From the NCBI RefSeq assembly GCF_000003605.2, contig NW_003115524.1, positions 1-64,000 of the forward strand: a stretch of DNA of 64,000 nt, in the 5' to 3' direction. Under the pieces are notes generated by a model, which made no database searches, was not told the origin of the DNA, and worked only from the letters and a program-made list of their open reading frames with translations. Each line of letters starts with the position of its first letter. Position 1 is the first letter of the stretch. This document shows positions 14,980-28,327 of the stretch, piece after piece. Origin of the DNA: Saccoglossus kowalevskii (Eukaryota > Hemichordata > Enteropneusta > Harrimaniidae). A program made the position numbers and the translations under genes.

Positions 14980-17900
14980 TGCTTGTCCATTGGAATCATG
15001 CATTTCCCAATAAATATTCCTCATTTAAAGCACTAGTACTCCAAAAGAATGTTCATTTTTTGGTTACACCACGTGACAACATTAACATTATTTTGATCGA
15101 CACTTATCTTTCAATTTGTCTTATTTTCTGTACAAATTATGAAATATTAATTTTTGAATATTTTCTTATACCTTCACCGATTGAGACATGATGATTAAGT
15201 CCAATCAACACTATCATCAATTATTGAACATAACCTTGTTCAGATTAACAAAACCTTGATATATTATATCATCACATATCCTGTTATAAGATGTGGTGAT
15301 AGGAATATAACTTAATTGGTCATCAGTTTTATATCGGATGCGAGTGCGAGTGAATCAAACCTTGGGGGCGCTTTGTCTACCATTGATCGCAAGATTGTTT
15401 GGCTGATCTGAATTATGATTGGTGTTCCCGTACATCGTATCCATATAAAGCCAGTTTCTCCTGATGCTTGGCGCTCAGTTGCAGATTCTACAAAGTCACC
15501 GCCCTGAACACGTGACAAGGCTAAATTTGGCTGCTGTATCTACCCCTCTCTACAGGTTTCAAGATTTGAAAGATTGCGAATTTCTAGACCCTAAAGACCC
15601 AAAGCGTGGTGTGTCCCAGTTCTGGTCCTAATTGCATCCCTCAAGGCATTGCCTGGTGCAGCCTGCTAGCATTTTTCTGTTATTTCTTCTTCTTTTTTTT
15701 ATTTTCATACTATGTGTTTTAGACAATTGACCTTTATTAAACTGCCTACATTGATGAATATCAGTCCACCATTTGCAAATCTAGTGTTCTACAATATAAC
15801 GTAACTATTTAATAATCTACCCTGATTGTTCTGTTTTTACTTACACGTTATTTGAAATTATCTTGCTTGTCCATTGCAATCATGCATTTCCCAAAAAATA
15901 TTCCTAATTTAAAGAATGATTACTCCAAAAGAATGTTCATTTTTTGGTTACACCACGTGACAACATCAACTTTATTTTGATTGACACTTATCCTTCAATT
16001 TGTCTTATTTTCTGTATTAATTATGAAATCTTTATTTTTGAATAATTGCTTATACTTTCACCGACTGCGACATGATGATTAAGTCCAATCAACACTATCA
16101 TCAATTATTGAACACAGCCTTGTTCAGATAAACGAAACCTTGATATATTATGTCACCACATATCCAGTTATAAGATGTGGTGATAGGAATATAACTTAAA
16201 TAGTCATCAGTTTTATATTGGATGCGAGTGCGAGTGAATCCTAACTTGGGGGCGCTTTGTCTAACATTGATCGCAAGATTGTTTGGCTTATCTGAATTAT
16301 GATTGGTGTTCCCAGCAAAATTTACCCGTACATCGTATCCATATGAAGCTAGTTTCTCCTGATGCTTGGCGCTCAGTTGCAGATTCTACAAAGTCACCGC
16401 CCTGAACACGTGACAAGGGTATATTTGGCTGCTGTATCTCCCCCTCTCTACAGGTTTCAAGATTTGAAAGATTGCGAATTTCAAGATCCTAAAGACACCA
16501 AAAGCGTGGTGTGTCCCAGTTCTGGTCCTCATTGCATCCCTCAAGGCATTGCCTGGTGCAGTCTGCCAGCATTTTCTTTTATTACTTTTTTTGTTTTCAT
16601 ACCATGTGTTTTAGACAATTGACATTCATTAAACTGCCTACATTGATGGATATCAGTCCACCATTTGGTAATCTAGTGTTTTACAATATAACGTAACTTT
16701 TTAATAATCTACACTGATTGTTCTGTTTTCACTTACACATTATTTGAAATTATCTTGCTTGTCCATTGAAATCATGCATTTCCCTAAAAATATTTCTAAT
16801 TTAAAGCACGATTACTCCAAAAGAATGTTCATTTTTTGGTTACAGCACGTGACAACATAAACTTTATTTTGATTGACACTTATCCTTCAATTTGTACTAT
16901 TTTCTGTACTAATTATGAAATCTTTAATTTTGAATAATTGCTTTTACCTTCACCGACTGAGACATGATGATTAAGTCCAATCAACACTATCATCAATTAT
17001 TGAACATAACCTTGTTCAGATTAACAAAACCTTGATATATTATGTCACCACATATCCAGTTATAAGATGTGGTGACAGGAATATAACTTAAATAGTCATC
17101 AGTCTTATATCGGATGCGAGTGCGAGTGAATCCCACCTTGGGTCGCTTTGACTATCATTGATCGCAAGATTGTTTGGCTGATCTGAATTGTGATTGGTGT
17201 TCCCAGCGAAATTTACCCGCACATCGTATCCATATAAAGCAAGTTTCTCCTGATGCTTGGCGCTCAGTTGCAGATTCTACAATGTCACCGCCCTGAACAC
17301 GTGACAAGGGTGTATCTGGCTGCTGTATTTCCCCTCTCTACAGGTTTGAAAGATTGCGAATTTCAAGATCCTAAAGACCCAAAGAGAGGTGTTTCCCAAT
17401 TCTGGTCCTAGTTGCATCCATCAAAGCATTGCCTGGTGCAGCCTGCTATCATTTTTCTTATATTTCTTCTTTTTTTTCATTTTCATACCATGTGTTTAGA
17501 CAATTGACCTTTATTAAACTGCCTACATTGATGGATATCAGTCCACCATTTGCAAATCTAGAGTTTTACAATATAACGTAACTTTTTAATAATCTACACT
17601 GATTGTTCATTTTGCATTTACACATTGTTTGAAATTATCTTGCTTGTCCATTGGAATTATGCATTTCCCAAAAAATATTCCTAATTTAAAGCACGATTAT
17701 TCCAAAAGAATGTTCATTTTTTGGTTACACCACGTGACAACATAAACTTTATTTTGATTGACACTTATCCTTCAATTTGTCTTATTTTCTGTACTAATTA
17801 TGAAATCTTTATTTATGAATAATTTCTTATACTTTCACCGACTGAGACATGATGATTAAGTCCAATCAACACTATCATCAATTATTGAACATAGCCTTGT

Positions 17901-19500
17901 TCAGATAAACGAAACCTTGATATATTTTGTCACCACATGTCCAGTTATAAGATGTGGTGATAGGAATATAACTTAAATAGTCATGTGTTTTATATCGGAT
18001 GCGTGTGCGAGTGAATCCTACCTTGGGGGTGCTTTGTCTATCATTGATCGCAAGATTGTTTGGCTGATCTGAATTATGATTGGTGTTCCCTGCAAAATTT
18101 ACCCGTACATCGTATCCATATAAAGCCAGTTTCTCCTGATGCTTGGCGCTCAGTTGCAGATTCTACAAGTCACCGCCCTGAACACGTGACAAGGGTATTT
18201 TTGGCTGCTGTATCTCCCCCTCTCTACAGGTTTCAAGATTTGAAAGATTGCGAATTTCAAGATCCTAAAGACCCAAAGCGTGGTGTGTCCCAGTTCTGGT
18301 CCTCATTGCATCCCTCAAGGCATTGCCTGGTGCAGTCTGCCAGCATTTTCTTTTATTTCTTTTTTTTTCGTTTTCATACCATGTGTTTTAGACAATTGAC
18401 CTTTATTAAACTGCCTACATTGATGGATATCAGTCCAGCATTTGGTAATCTAGTGTTTTACAATATAACCTAACTATTTAATAATCTACACTGATTGTTC
18501 TGTTTTCACTTACACATCATTTGAAATTATCTTGCTTGTCCATTGGAATCATGCATTTCCCAAAAAATATTCCTAATTGAAAGCACGATTACTCCATAAG
18601 AATGTTCATTTTTTGGTTACACCACGTGACAACATTAACATTATTTTGATCGACACTTATCTTTCAATTTGTCTTATTTTCTGTACAAATTATGAAATAT
18701 TAATTTTTGAATATTTTCTTATACCTTCACCGATTGAGACATGATGATTAAGTCCAATCAACACTATCATCAATTATTGAACATAACCTTGTTCAGATTA
18801 ACAAAACCTTGATATATTATGTCATCACATATCCTGTTATAAGATGTGGTGATAGGAATATAACTTAATTGGTCATCAGTTTTATATCGGATGCGAGTGC
18901 GAGTGAATTGTACCTTGGGGGCGCTTTGTCTACCATTGATCGCAAGTTTGTTTGGCTGATCTGAATTATGATTGGTGTTCCCGTACATCGTATCCATATA
19001 AAGCCAGTTTCTCCTGATGCTTGGCGCTCAGTTGCAGATTCTACAAAGTCACCGCCCTGAACACGTGACAAGGGTATATTTGGCTGCTGTATCTCCTCCT
19101 CTCGACAGGTTTCAAGATTTGAAAGATTGCGAATTTCAAGATCCTAAAGACCCAAAGCGTGGTGTGTCCCAGTTCTGGTCCTAATTGCATCCCTCAAGGC
19201 ATTGCCTGGTGCAGCCTGCTAGCATTTTTCTGTTATTTCTTCTTCTTTTTTTATTTTCATGCCATGTGTTTTAGACAATTGACCTTTATTAAACTGCCTA
19301 CATTGATGAATATCAGTCCACCGTTTGCAAATCTAGTGTTCTACAATGTAACGTAACTATTTAATAATCTACACTGATTGTTCTGTTTTTACTTACACAT
19401 TATTTGAAATTATCTTGCTTGTCCATTGCAATCATGCATTTCCCAAAAAATATTCCTAATTTAAAGCATGATTACTCCAAAAGAATGTTCATTTTTTGGT
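14980..19500 (+). repeat. Satellite block 4, divergent units (5 monomers)
   Basis: Phase markers are at 15,464, 16,362, 17,253, 18,139 and 19,017. The 17,253 unit is the most distinctive: CGCACATCG, AAGCAAG, TGTATCTGGC, and a deletion that leaves ACAGGTTTGAAAG. These changes recur together, inverted, at about 60,640-60,955. The 17.9-18.5-kb part has private changes (ATATTTTGTCACC, CATGTGTTTTATAT, ATAACCTAAC) that recur inverted at 55.8-56.4 kb. This block therefore supplies the clearest links between the two arms. Confidence 0.88.
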
Positions 19501-22500
19501 TACACCACTTGACAACATAAACTTTATTTTGATTGACACTTATCCTTCAATTTGTTTTATTTTCTGTACTAATTATGAAATCTTTATTTTTGAATAATTG
19601 CTTATACTTTCACCGACTGAGACATGATGATTAAGTCCAATCATCACTATCATCAATTATTGAACATAGCCTTGTTCAGATAAACGAAACCTTGATATAT
19701 TATGTCACCACATGTCCAGTTATAAGATGTGGTGATAGGAATATAACTTAAATACTGTAGTCATCTGTTTTATATTGGATGCGTGTGCGAGTGAATCCTA
19801 CCTTGGGGGCGCTTTGTCTATCATTGATCACAAGATTGTTTGGCTGATCTGAATTATGATTGGTGTTCCCAGCAAAATTTACCCGTACATCGTATCCATA
19901 TAAAGCCAGTTTCTCCTGATGCTTGGCGCACAGTTGCAGATTCTACAAAGTCACCGCCCTGAACACGTGAGATGGGTATATTTGGCTCCTGTATCTCCCC
20001 TCTCTACAGGTTTCAAGATTTGAAAGATTGCGAATTTCAAGATCTTAAAGACCCAAAGAGTGGTGTGTCCCAGTTCTGTTCCTAATTACATCCCTCAAGG
20101 CATTGCCTGGTGCGGCCTGCTCGCATTTTTCTTTTATTTCTTCTTCTTTTTTTCATTTTTATTCCATGTGTTTTAAACAATTGACCTTTATTAAACTGCC
20201 TACATTGATGAATATCAGTCCACCATTTGCAAATCTAGTGTTTTACAATATAACGTAACTTTTTTAATAATCTACACTGATCATTCTGTTTTCACTTACA
20301 CATTGTTTGAAACTATTTTGCTTGTCCATTGTAATCATGCATTTCCCAAAGAATATTTCTAATTTTAAGCATGATTACTCCAAAAGAATGTTCATTTTTT
20401 GGTTACACCACGTGACAACATAAACTTTATTTTGATTGACACTTATCCTTCAATTTGTCCTATTTTCTGTACTAATTATGAAATCTTTACTTTTGAATAA
20501 TTGTTTATACCTTCACCGACTGAGACATGATGATTAAGTCCAATCAACACTATCATCAATTATTGAACATAACCTTGTTCAGATTAACGAAACCTTGATA
20601 TATTATTTCACCACATATCCAGTTATAGGATGTGGTGATAGTAATATAACTTAAATAGTCATCAGTTTTATATCGGATGCGAGTGCGAGTGAATCCTACC
20701 TTGGGGGCGCTTTGTCTATCATTGATCGCAAGATTCTTTGGCTGATCGGAATTGTGACTGGTGTTCCCAGCGAAATTTACACGTACATCGTATCCATATA
20801 AAGCCAGTTTCTCCTGATGCTTGGCGCACAGTTGCAGATTCTACAAAGTCACCGCCCTGAACACGTGAGATGGGTATATTTGGCTCCTGTATCTCCCCTC
20901 TCTACAGGTTTCAAGATTTGAAAGATTGCGAATTTCAAGATCCTAAAGACCCAAAGAGTGGTGTGTCCCAGTTCTGTTCCTAATTACATCCATCAAGGCA
21001 TTGCCTGGTGCGGCCTGCTCGCATTTTTCTTTTATTTCTTCTTCTTTTTTTTCATTTTTATTCCATGTGTTTTAAACAATTGACCTTTATTAAACTGCCT
21101 ACATTGATGAATATCAGTCCACCATTTGCAAATCTAGTGTTTTACAATATAACGTAACTTTTTTAATAATCTACACTGATCATTCTGTTTTCACTTACAC
21201 ATTGTTTGAAACTATCTTGCTTGTCCATTGTAATCATGCATTTCCCAAAGAATATTTCTAATTTTAAGCATGATTACTCCAAAAGAATGTTCATTTTTTG
21301 GTTACACCACGTGACAACATAAACTTTATTTTGATTGACACTTATCCTTCAATTTGCCCTATTTTCTGTACTAATTATGAAATCTTTACTTTTGAATAAT
21401 TGTTTATACCTTCACCGACTGAGACATGATGATTAAGTCCAATCAACACTATCATCAATTATTGAACATAACCTTGTTCAGATTAACGAAACCTTGATAT
21501 ATTATTTCACCACATATCCAGTTATAGGATGTGGTGATAGGAATATAACTTAAATAGTCATCAGTTTTATATCGGATGCGAGTGTGAGTGAATCCTACCT
21601 TGGGGGCGCTTTGTCTATCATTGATCGCAAGATTGTTTGGCTGATCGGAATTGTGATTGGTGTTCCCAGCGAAATTTACCCGTACATCGTATCCATATAA
21701 AGCCAGTTTCTTCTGATGCTTGGCGCACAGTTGCAGATTCTACAATGTCACCTCACTGAACACGTGACAAGGGTATATTTGGCTCCTGTATCTCCCCTCT
21801 CTACAGGTTTCAAGATTTGAAAGATTGCGAATTTCAAGATCCTAAAGACCCAACAAGTGGTGTGTCCCAGTTCTGTTCCTAATTGCATCCATCAAAGCAT
21901 TGCCTGGTGCAGCCTGCTAGCATTTTTCTTTTATTTCTTTTTTTTGTTTTCATACCATGCGTTTTAGACAATTGACCTTTATTAAACTGCCTACATTGAT
22001 GGATATCAGGCCACCATTTGGTAATCTAGTGTTTTACAATATAACGTAACTATTTAATAATCTACACTGATTGTTCTGTTTTCACTTACACATTATTTGA
22101 AATTATCTTGCTTGTCCATTGGAATCATGCATTTCCCAAAAAATATTCCTAATTTAAAGCACTAGTACTCCAAAAGAATGTTCATTTTTTGGTTACTCCA
22201 CGTGACAACATTAACATTATTTTGATAGACACTTATCCTTCAATTTGTCTTATTTTCTGTACTAATTATGACATCTTTATTTTTGAATAATTGCTTATAC
22301 TTTCGCCGACTGAGACATGATGATTAAGTCCAATCATCACTATCATCAATTATTGAACATAGCCTTGTTCAGATAAACGAAACCTTGATATATTATGTCA
22401 CCACATGTCCAGTTATAAGATGTGGTGATAGGAATATAACTTAAATAGTCATCTGTTTTATATCGGATGCGTGTGCGAGTGAATCCTACCTTGGGGGCGC

Positions 22501-24372
22501 TTTGTCAACCATTGATCGCAAGAATGTTTGGCTGATCTGAATTATGATTGGTGTTCCCGTACATCGTATCCATATAAAGCCAGTTTCTCCTGATGCTTGG
22601 CGCACAGTTGCAGATTCTACAAAGTCACCACCCTGAACACGTGAGATGGGTATATTTGGCTCCTGTATCTCCCCTCTCTACAGGTTTCAAGATTTGAAAG
22701 ATTGCGAATTTCAAGATCCTAAAGACCCAAAGGGTGGTGTGTCCCAGTTCTGTTCCTAATTACATCCATCAAGGCATTGCCTGGTGCGGCCTGCTCGCAT
22801 TTTTCTTTTATTTCTTCTTTTTTTTCATTTTTATTCCATGTGTTTTAAACAATTGACCTTTATTAAACTGCCTACATTGATGAATATCAGTCCACCATTT
22901 GCAAATCTAGTGTTTTACAATATAACGTAACTTTTTTAATAATCTACACTGATCATTCTGTTTTCACTTACACATTGTTTGAAACTATCTTGCTTGTCCA
23001 TTGTAATCATGCATTTCCCAAAGAATATTTCTAATTTTAAGCATGATTACTCCAAAAGAATGTTCATTTTTTGGTTACACCACGTGACAACATAAACTTT
23101 ATTTTGATTGACACTTATCCTTCAATTTGCCCTATTTTCTGTACTAATTATGAAATCTTTACTTTTGAATAATTGTTTATACCTTCACCGACTGAGACAT
23201 GATGATTAAGACACTATCATCAATTATTGAACATAACCTTGTTCAGATTAACGAAACCTTGATATATTATTTCACCACATATCCAGTTATAGGATGTGGT
23301 GATAGGAATATAACTTAAATAGTCATCAGTTTTATATCGGATGCGAGTGTGAGTGAATCCTACCTTGGGGGCGCTTTGTCTATCATTGATCGCAAGATTG
23401 TTTGGCTGATCGGAATTGTGATTGGTGTTCCCAGCGAAATTTACCCGTACATCGTATCCATATAAAGCCAGTTTCTTCTGATGCTTGGCGCACAGTTGCA
23501 GATTCTACAATGTCACCTCACTGAACACGTGACAAGGGTATATTTGGCTCCTGTATCTCCCCTCTCTACAGGTTTCAAGATTTGAAAGATTGCGAATTTC
23601 AAGATCCTAAAGACCCAACAAGTGGTGTGTCCCAGTTCTGTTCCTAATTGCATCCATCAAAGCATTGCCTGGTGCAGCCTGCTAGCATTTTTCTTTTATT
23701 TCTTTTTTTTGTTTTCATACCATGCGTTTTAGACAATTGACCTTTATTAAACTGCCTACATTGATGGATATCAGGCCACCATTTGGTAATCTAGTGTTTT
23801 ACAATATAACGTAACTATTTAATAATCTACACTGATTGTTCTGTTTTCACTTACACATTATTTGAAATTATCTTGCTTGTCCATTGGAATCATGCATTTC
23901 CCAAAAAATATTCCTAATTTAAAGCACTAGTACTCCAAAAGAATGTTCATTTTTTGGTTACACCACGTGACAACATTAACATTATTTTGATAGACACTTA
24001 TCCTTCAATTTGTCTTATTTTCTGTACTAATTATGAAATCTTTATTTTTGAATAATTGCTTATACTTTCGCCGACTGAGACATGATGATTAAGTCCAATC
24101 ATCACTATCATCAATTATTGAACATAGCCTTGTTCAGATAAACGAAACCTTGATATATTATGTCACCATATGTCCAGTTATAAGATGTGGTGATAGGAAT
24201 ATAACTTAAATAGTCATCTGTTTTATATCGGATGCGTGTGCGAGTGAATCCTACCTTGGGGGCGCTTTGTCTATCATTGATCGCAAGATTGTTTGGCTGA
24301 TCTGAATTATGATTGGGTGTTCCCAGCAAAATTTACCCGTACATCGTATCAATATAAAGCCAGTTTCTCCTG
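19501..24372 (+). repeat. Satellite block 5, recently duplicated dimers (5 monomers)
   Basis: Phase markers are at 19,919, 20,817, 21,716, 22,593 and 23,481. The block is dominated by units with GCGCACAG/GTGAGATGGG and units with AATGTCACCTCACTG/CCAACAAGTGG. The ~19,755 position has a 5-bp insertion (AAATACTGTAGTC) whose only other copy is at ~26,000, seven monomers away. An 8-bp deletion (TCCAATCA) follows 23,210. Confidence 0.88.
20800..24290 (+). repeat. Tandem dimeric higher-order repeat (two ~1.78-kb copies)
   Basis: The two-monomer unit from about 20,800 to 22,500 is repeated from about 22,577 to 24,290 with the same ordered set of diagnostic variants. These are GCGCACAG, GTGAGATGGG and TGATCATTCTG in the first monomer, and TTCTGATGCTTGG, TCACCTCACTG, CCAACAAGTGG and ATATCAGGCCACC in the second. 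Upstream of the first copy and downstream of the second the sequence departs from the pattern, which marks the edges. A third copy lies at about 29,500-31,290. The 22.6-25.2-kb stretch is colinear with 29.5-32.1 kb at an offset of 6.92-6.93 kb. Confidence 0.82.
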
Positions 24373-27300
24373 ATGCTTGGCGCTCAGTTGCAGATTCTAC
24401 AAAGTCACCGCCCTGAACACGTGACAAGGGTATATTTGGCTGCTGTATCTCCCCCTCTCTACAGGTTTCAAGATTTGAAAGATTGCGAATTTCAAGATCC
24501 TAAAGACCCAAAAGCGTGGTGTGTCCCAGTTCTGGTCCTCATTGCATCCCTCAAGGCATTGCCTGGTGCAGTCTGCCAGCATTTTCTTTTATTTCTTTTT
24601 TTTGTTTTCATACCATGCGTTTTAGACAATTGACCTTTATTAAACTGCCTACATTGATGGATATCAGTCCACCATTTGGTAATCTAGTGTTTTACAATAT
24701 AACGTAACTATTTAATAATCTACACTGATTGTTCTGTTTTCACTTACACATTATTTGAAATTATCTTGCTTGTCCATTGGAATCATGCATTTCCCAATAA
24801 ATATTCCTAATTTAAAGCACTAGTACTCCAAAAGAATGTTCATTTTTTGGGTTACACCACGTGACAACATTAACATTATTTTGATCGACACTTATCCTTC
24901 AATTTGTCTTATTTTCTGTACTAATTATAAAATCTTTATTTTTGAATAATTGCTTATACTTTCACCGACTGAGACATGATGATTAAGTCCAATCATCACT
25001 ATCATCAATTATTGAACATAGCCTTGTTCAGATAAACGAAACCTTGATATATTATGTCACCACATGTCCAGTTATAAGATGTGGTGATAGGAATATAACT
25101 TAAATAGTCATCTGTTTTATATCGGATGCGTGTGCAAGTGAATACTACCTTGGGGGCGCTTTGTCTATCATTGATCGCAAGATTGTTTGGCTGATCTGAA
25201 TTATGATTGGTGTTCCCAGCAAAATTTACCCGTACATCGTATCCATCTAAAGCCAGTTTCTCCTGATGCTTGGCACTCAGTTGCAGATTCTACAAAGTCA
25301 CCGCCCTGAACACGTGACAAGGGTATATTTGGCTGCTGTATCTCCCCCTCTCTACAGGTTTCAAGATTTGAAAGATTGCGAATTTCAAGATCCTAAAGAC
25401 CCAAAAGCGTGGTGTGTCCCAGTTCTGGTCCTCATTGCATCCCTCAAGGCATTGCCTGGTGCAGTCTGCCAGCATTTTCTTTCATTTCTTTTTTTTTGTT
25501 TTCATACCATGCGTTTTAAACAATTGACCTTTATTAAACTGCCTACATTGATGGATATCAGTCCACCATTTGGTAATCTAGTGTTTTACAATATAACGTA
25601 ACTATTTAATAATCTACACTGATTGTTCTGTTTTCACTTACACATTATTTGAAATTATCTTGCTTGTTCATTGGAATCATGCATTTCCCAAAAAATATTC
25701 CTAATTTAAAGCACGATTATTCCAAAAGAATGTTCATTTTTTGGATACACCACGTGACAACATAAACTTTATTTTGATTGACACTTATCCTTCAATTTGT
25801 CTTATTTTCTGTACTAATTATGAAATCTTTATTTTTGAATAATTGCTTATACTTTCACCGACTGAGACATGATGATTAAGTCCAATCATCACTATCATCA
25901 ATTATTGAACATAGCCTTGTTCAGATAAACGAAACCTTGATATATTATGTCACCACATGTCCAGTTATAAGATGTGGTGATAGGAATATAACTTAAATAC
26001 TGTAGTCATCTGTTTTATATTGGATGCGTGTGCGAGTGAATCCTACCTTGGGGGCGCTTTGTCTATCATTGATCACAAGATTGTTTGGCTGATCTGAATT
26101 ATGATTGTGTTCCCAGCAAAATTTACCCGTACATCGTATCCGTATAAAGCCAGTTTCTCTGACGCTTGGCGCTCAGTTGCAGGTTCTACAAAGTCACCGC
26201 CTGAACACGTGACAAGGGTATATTTGGCTGCTGTATCTTCTCCTCTTTACAGATTTCAAGATTTGAAAGATTGCGAATTTCAAGATCCTAAAGACCCAAA
26301 GCGTGGTGTGTCCCAGTTCTGGTCCTAATTGCATCCCTCAAGGCAATGCCTGGTGCAGCCTGCTAGCATTTTTCTGTTATTTCTTCTTCTTTTTCATTTT
26401 CATACCATGTGTTTTAGACAATTGACCTTTATTATACTGCCTACATTGATGAATATCAGTCCACCATTTGCAAATCTAGTGTTTTACAATATAACGTAAC
26501 TATTTAATAATCTACACTGATTGTTCTGTTTTCACTTACGCATTATTTGAAATTATCTTGCTTGTGCATTGCAATCATGCATTTCCCAAAAAATATTCCT
26601 AATTTAAAGCACTAGTACTCCAAAAGAATGTTCATTTTTTGGTTACACCACGTGACAACATTAACATTATTTTGATAGACACTTATCCTTCAATTTGTCT
26701 TATTTTCTGTACTAATTATGAAATCTTTATTTTTGAATATTTTCTTATACCTTCATCGATTGAGACATGATGATTAAGTCCAATCAACACTATCATCAAT
26801 TATAGAACATAACCTTGTTCAGATTAACAAAACCTTGATATATTATGTCATCACATATCCAGATATAAGATGTGGTGATAGGAATATAACTTAATTGGTC
26901 ATCAGTTTTATATCGGATGCGAGTGCGAGTGAATCCTACATTGGGGGCGCTTTGTGTACCATTGTTCGCAAGATTGTTTGGCTGATCTGAATTATGATTG
27001 GTGTTCCCGTACATCGTATCCATATAAAGCCAGTTTCTCCTGATGCTTGGCGCTCAGTTGCAGATTCTACAAAGTCACCGCCCTGAACACGTGACAAGGG
27101 TATATTTGGCTTCTGTATCTTCTCCTCTTTACAGGTTTCAAGATTTGAAAGATTGCGAATTTCAAGATCCTAAAGACCCAAAAGCGTGGTGTGTCCCAGT
27201 TCTGGTCCTAATTGCATCCCTCAAGGCAATGCCTGGTGCAGCCTGCTAGCATTTTTCTGTTATTTCTTCTTCTTTTTCATTTTCATACCATGTGTTTTAG

Positions 27301-28277
27301 ACAATTGACCTTTATTATACTGCCTACATTGATGAATATCAGTCCACCATTTGCAAATCTAGTGTTTTACAATATAACGTAACTATTTAATAATCTACAC
27401 TGATTGTTCTGTTTTCACTTACGCATTATTTGAAATTATCTTGCTTGTCCATTGCAATCATGCATTTCCCAAAAAATATTCCTAATTTAAAGCACTAGTA
27501 CTCCAAAAGAATGTTCATTTTTTGGTTACACCACGTGACAACATAACATTATTTTGATAGACACTTATCTTCAATTTGTCTTATTTCTGTACTAATTATG
27601 AAATCTTTATTTTTGAATAATTGCTTATACTTTCACCGACTGAGACATGATGATTAAGTCCAATCAACACTATCATCAATTTTTGAACACAGCCTTGTTC
27701 AGATAAACGAAACCTTGATATATTATGTCACCACATGTCCAGTTATAAAATGTGGTGATAGGAATATAACTTAAATAGTCATCAGTTTTATATCGGATGC
27801 GAGTGCGAGTGAATCCTACCTTGGGGGCGCTTTGTCTTTCATTGATCGCAAGATTGTTTGGCTGATCTGAATTATGATTGGTGTTCCCAGCAAAATTTAC
27901 CCGTACATCGTATCCATGTCAAGCCAGTTTCTCCTGATGCTTGGCGCTCAGTTGCAGATTCTACAAAGTCACCGCCCTGAACACGTGACAATGGTATATT
28001 TGGCTGCTGTATCTCCCCCTCTCTACAGGTTTCAAGATTTGAAAGATTGCGAATTTCAAGATCCTAAAGACCCAAAGCGTGGTGTGTCCCAGTTCTGGTC
28101 CTCATTGCATCCCTCAAGGCATTGCCTGGTGCAGTCTGCCAGCATTTTCTTTTATTTCTTTTTTTTTTCGTTTTCATACCATGTGTTTTAGACAATTGAC
28201 CTTTATTATACTGCCTACATTGATGAATATACAGTCCACCATTTGTAAATCTAGTGTTTTTACAATATAACGTAACT
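24373..28277 (+). repeat. Satellite block 6, running up to the gap (5 monomers)
   Basis: Phase markers are at 24,373, 25,266, ~26,162, 27,043 and 27,937. The tail parts of the 26,162 and 27,043 units are near-identical neighbours (TTCTTTTTCATTTTC and CTTACGCATT shared). Three stretches show clustered one-base losses or gains against all other copies: about 26,100-26,210, 27,535-27,600 and 28,220-28,277. They look more like unpolished consensus sequence than biological change, and the last lies directly against the N gap. Confidence 0.88.
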
Positions 28278-28327
28278 NNNNNNNNNNNNNNNNNNNNNNN
28301 NNNNNNNNNNNNNNNNNNNNNNNNNNN
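28278..28327. other. Assembly gap (50 N)
   Basis: A run of exactly 50 N interrupts a monomer. The left flank stops just after ATAACGTAACT and the right flank resumes at TCATACTTTCACCGAC. In intact copies these two landmarks are about 240 bp apart, and the flanking phase markers (27,937 and 28,640) are only 703 bp apart instead of ~892. The 50-N size is therefore a placeholder. The real distance is about 240 bp plus an unknown whole number of ~890-bp monomers. Confidence 0.98.
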
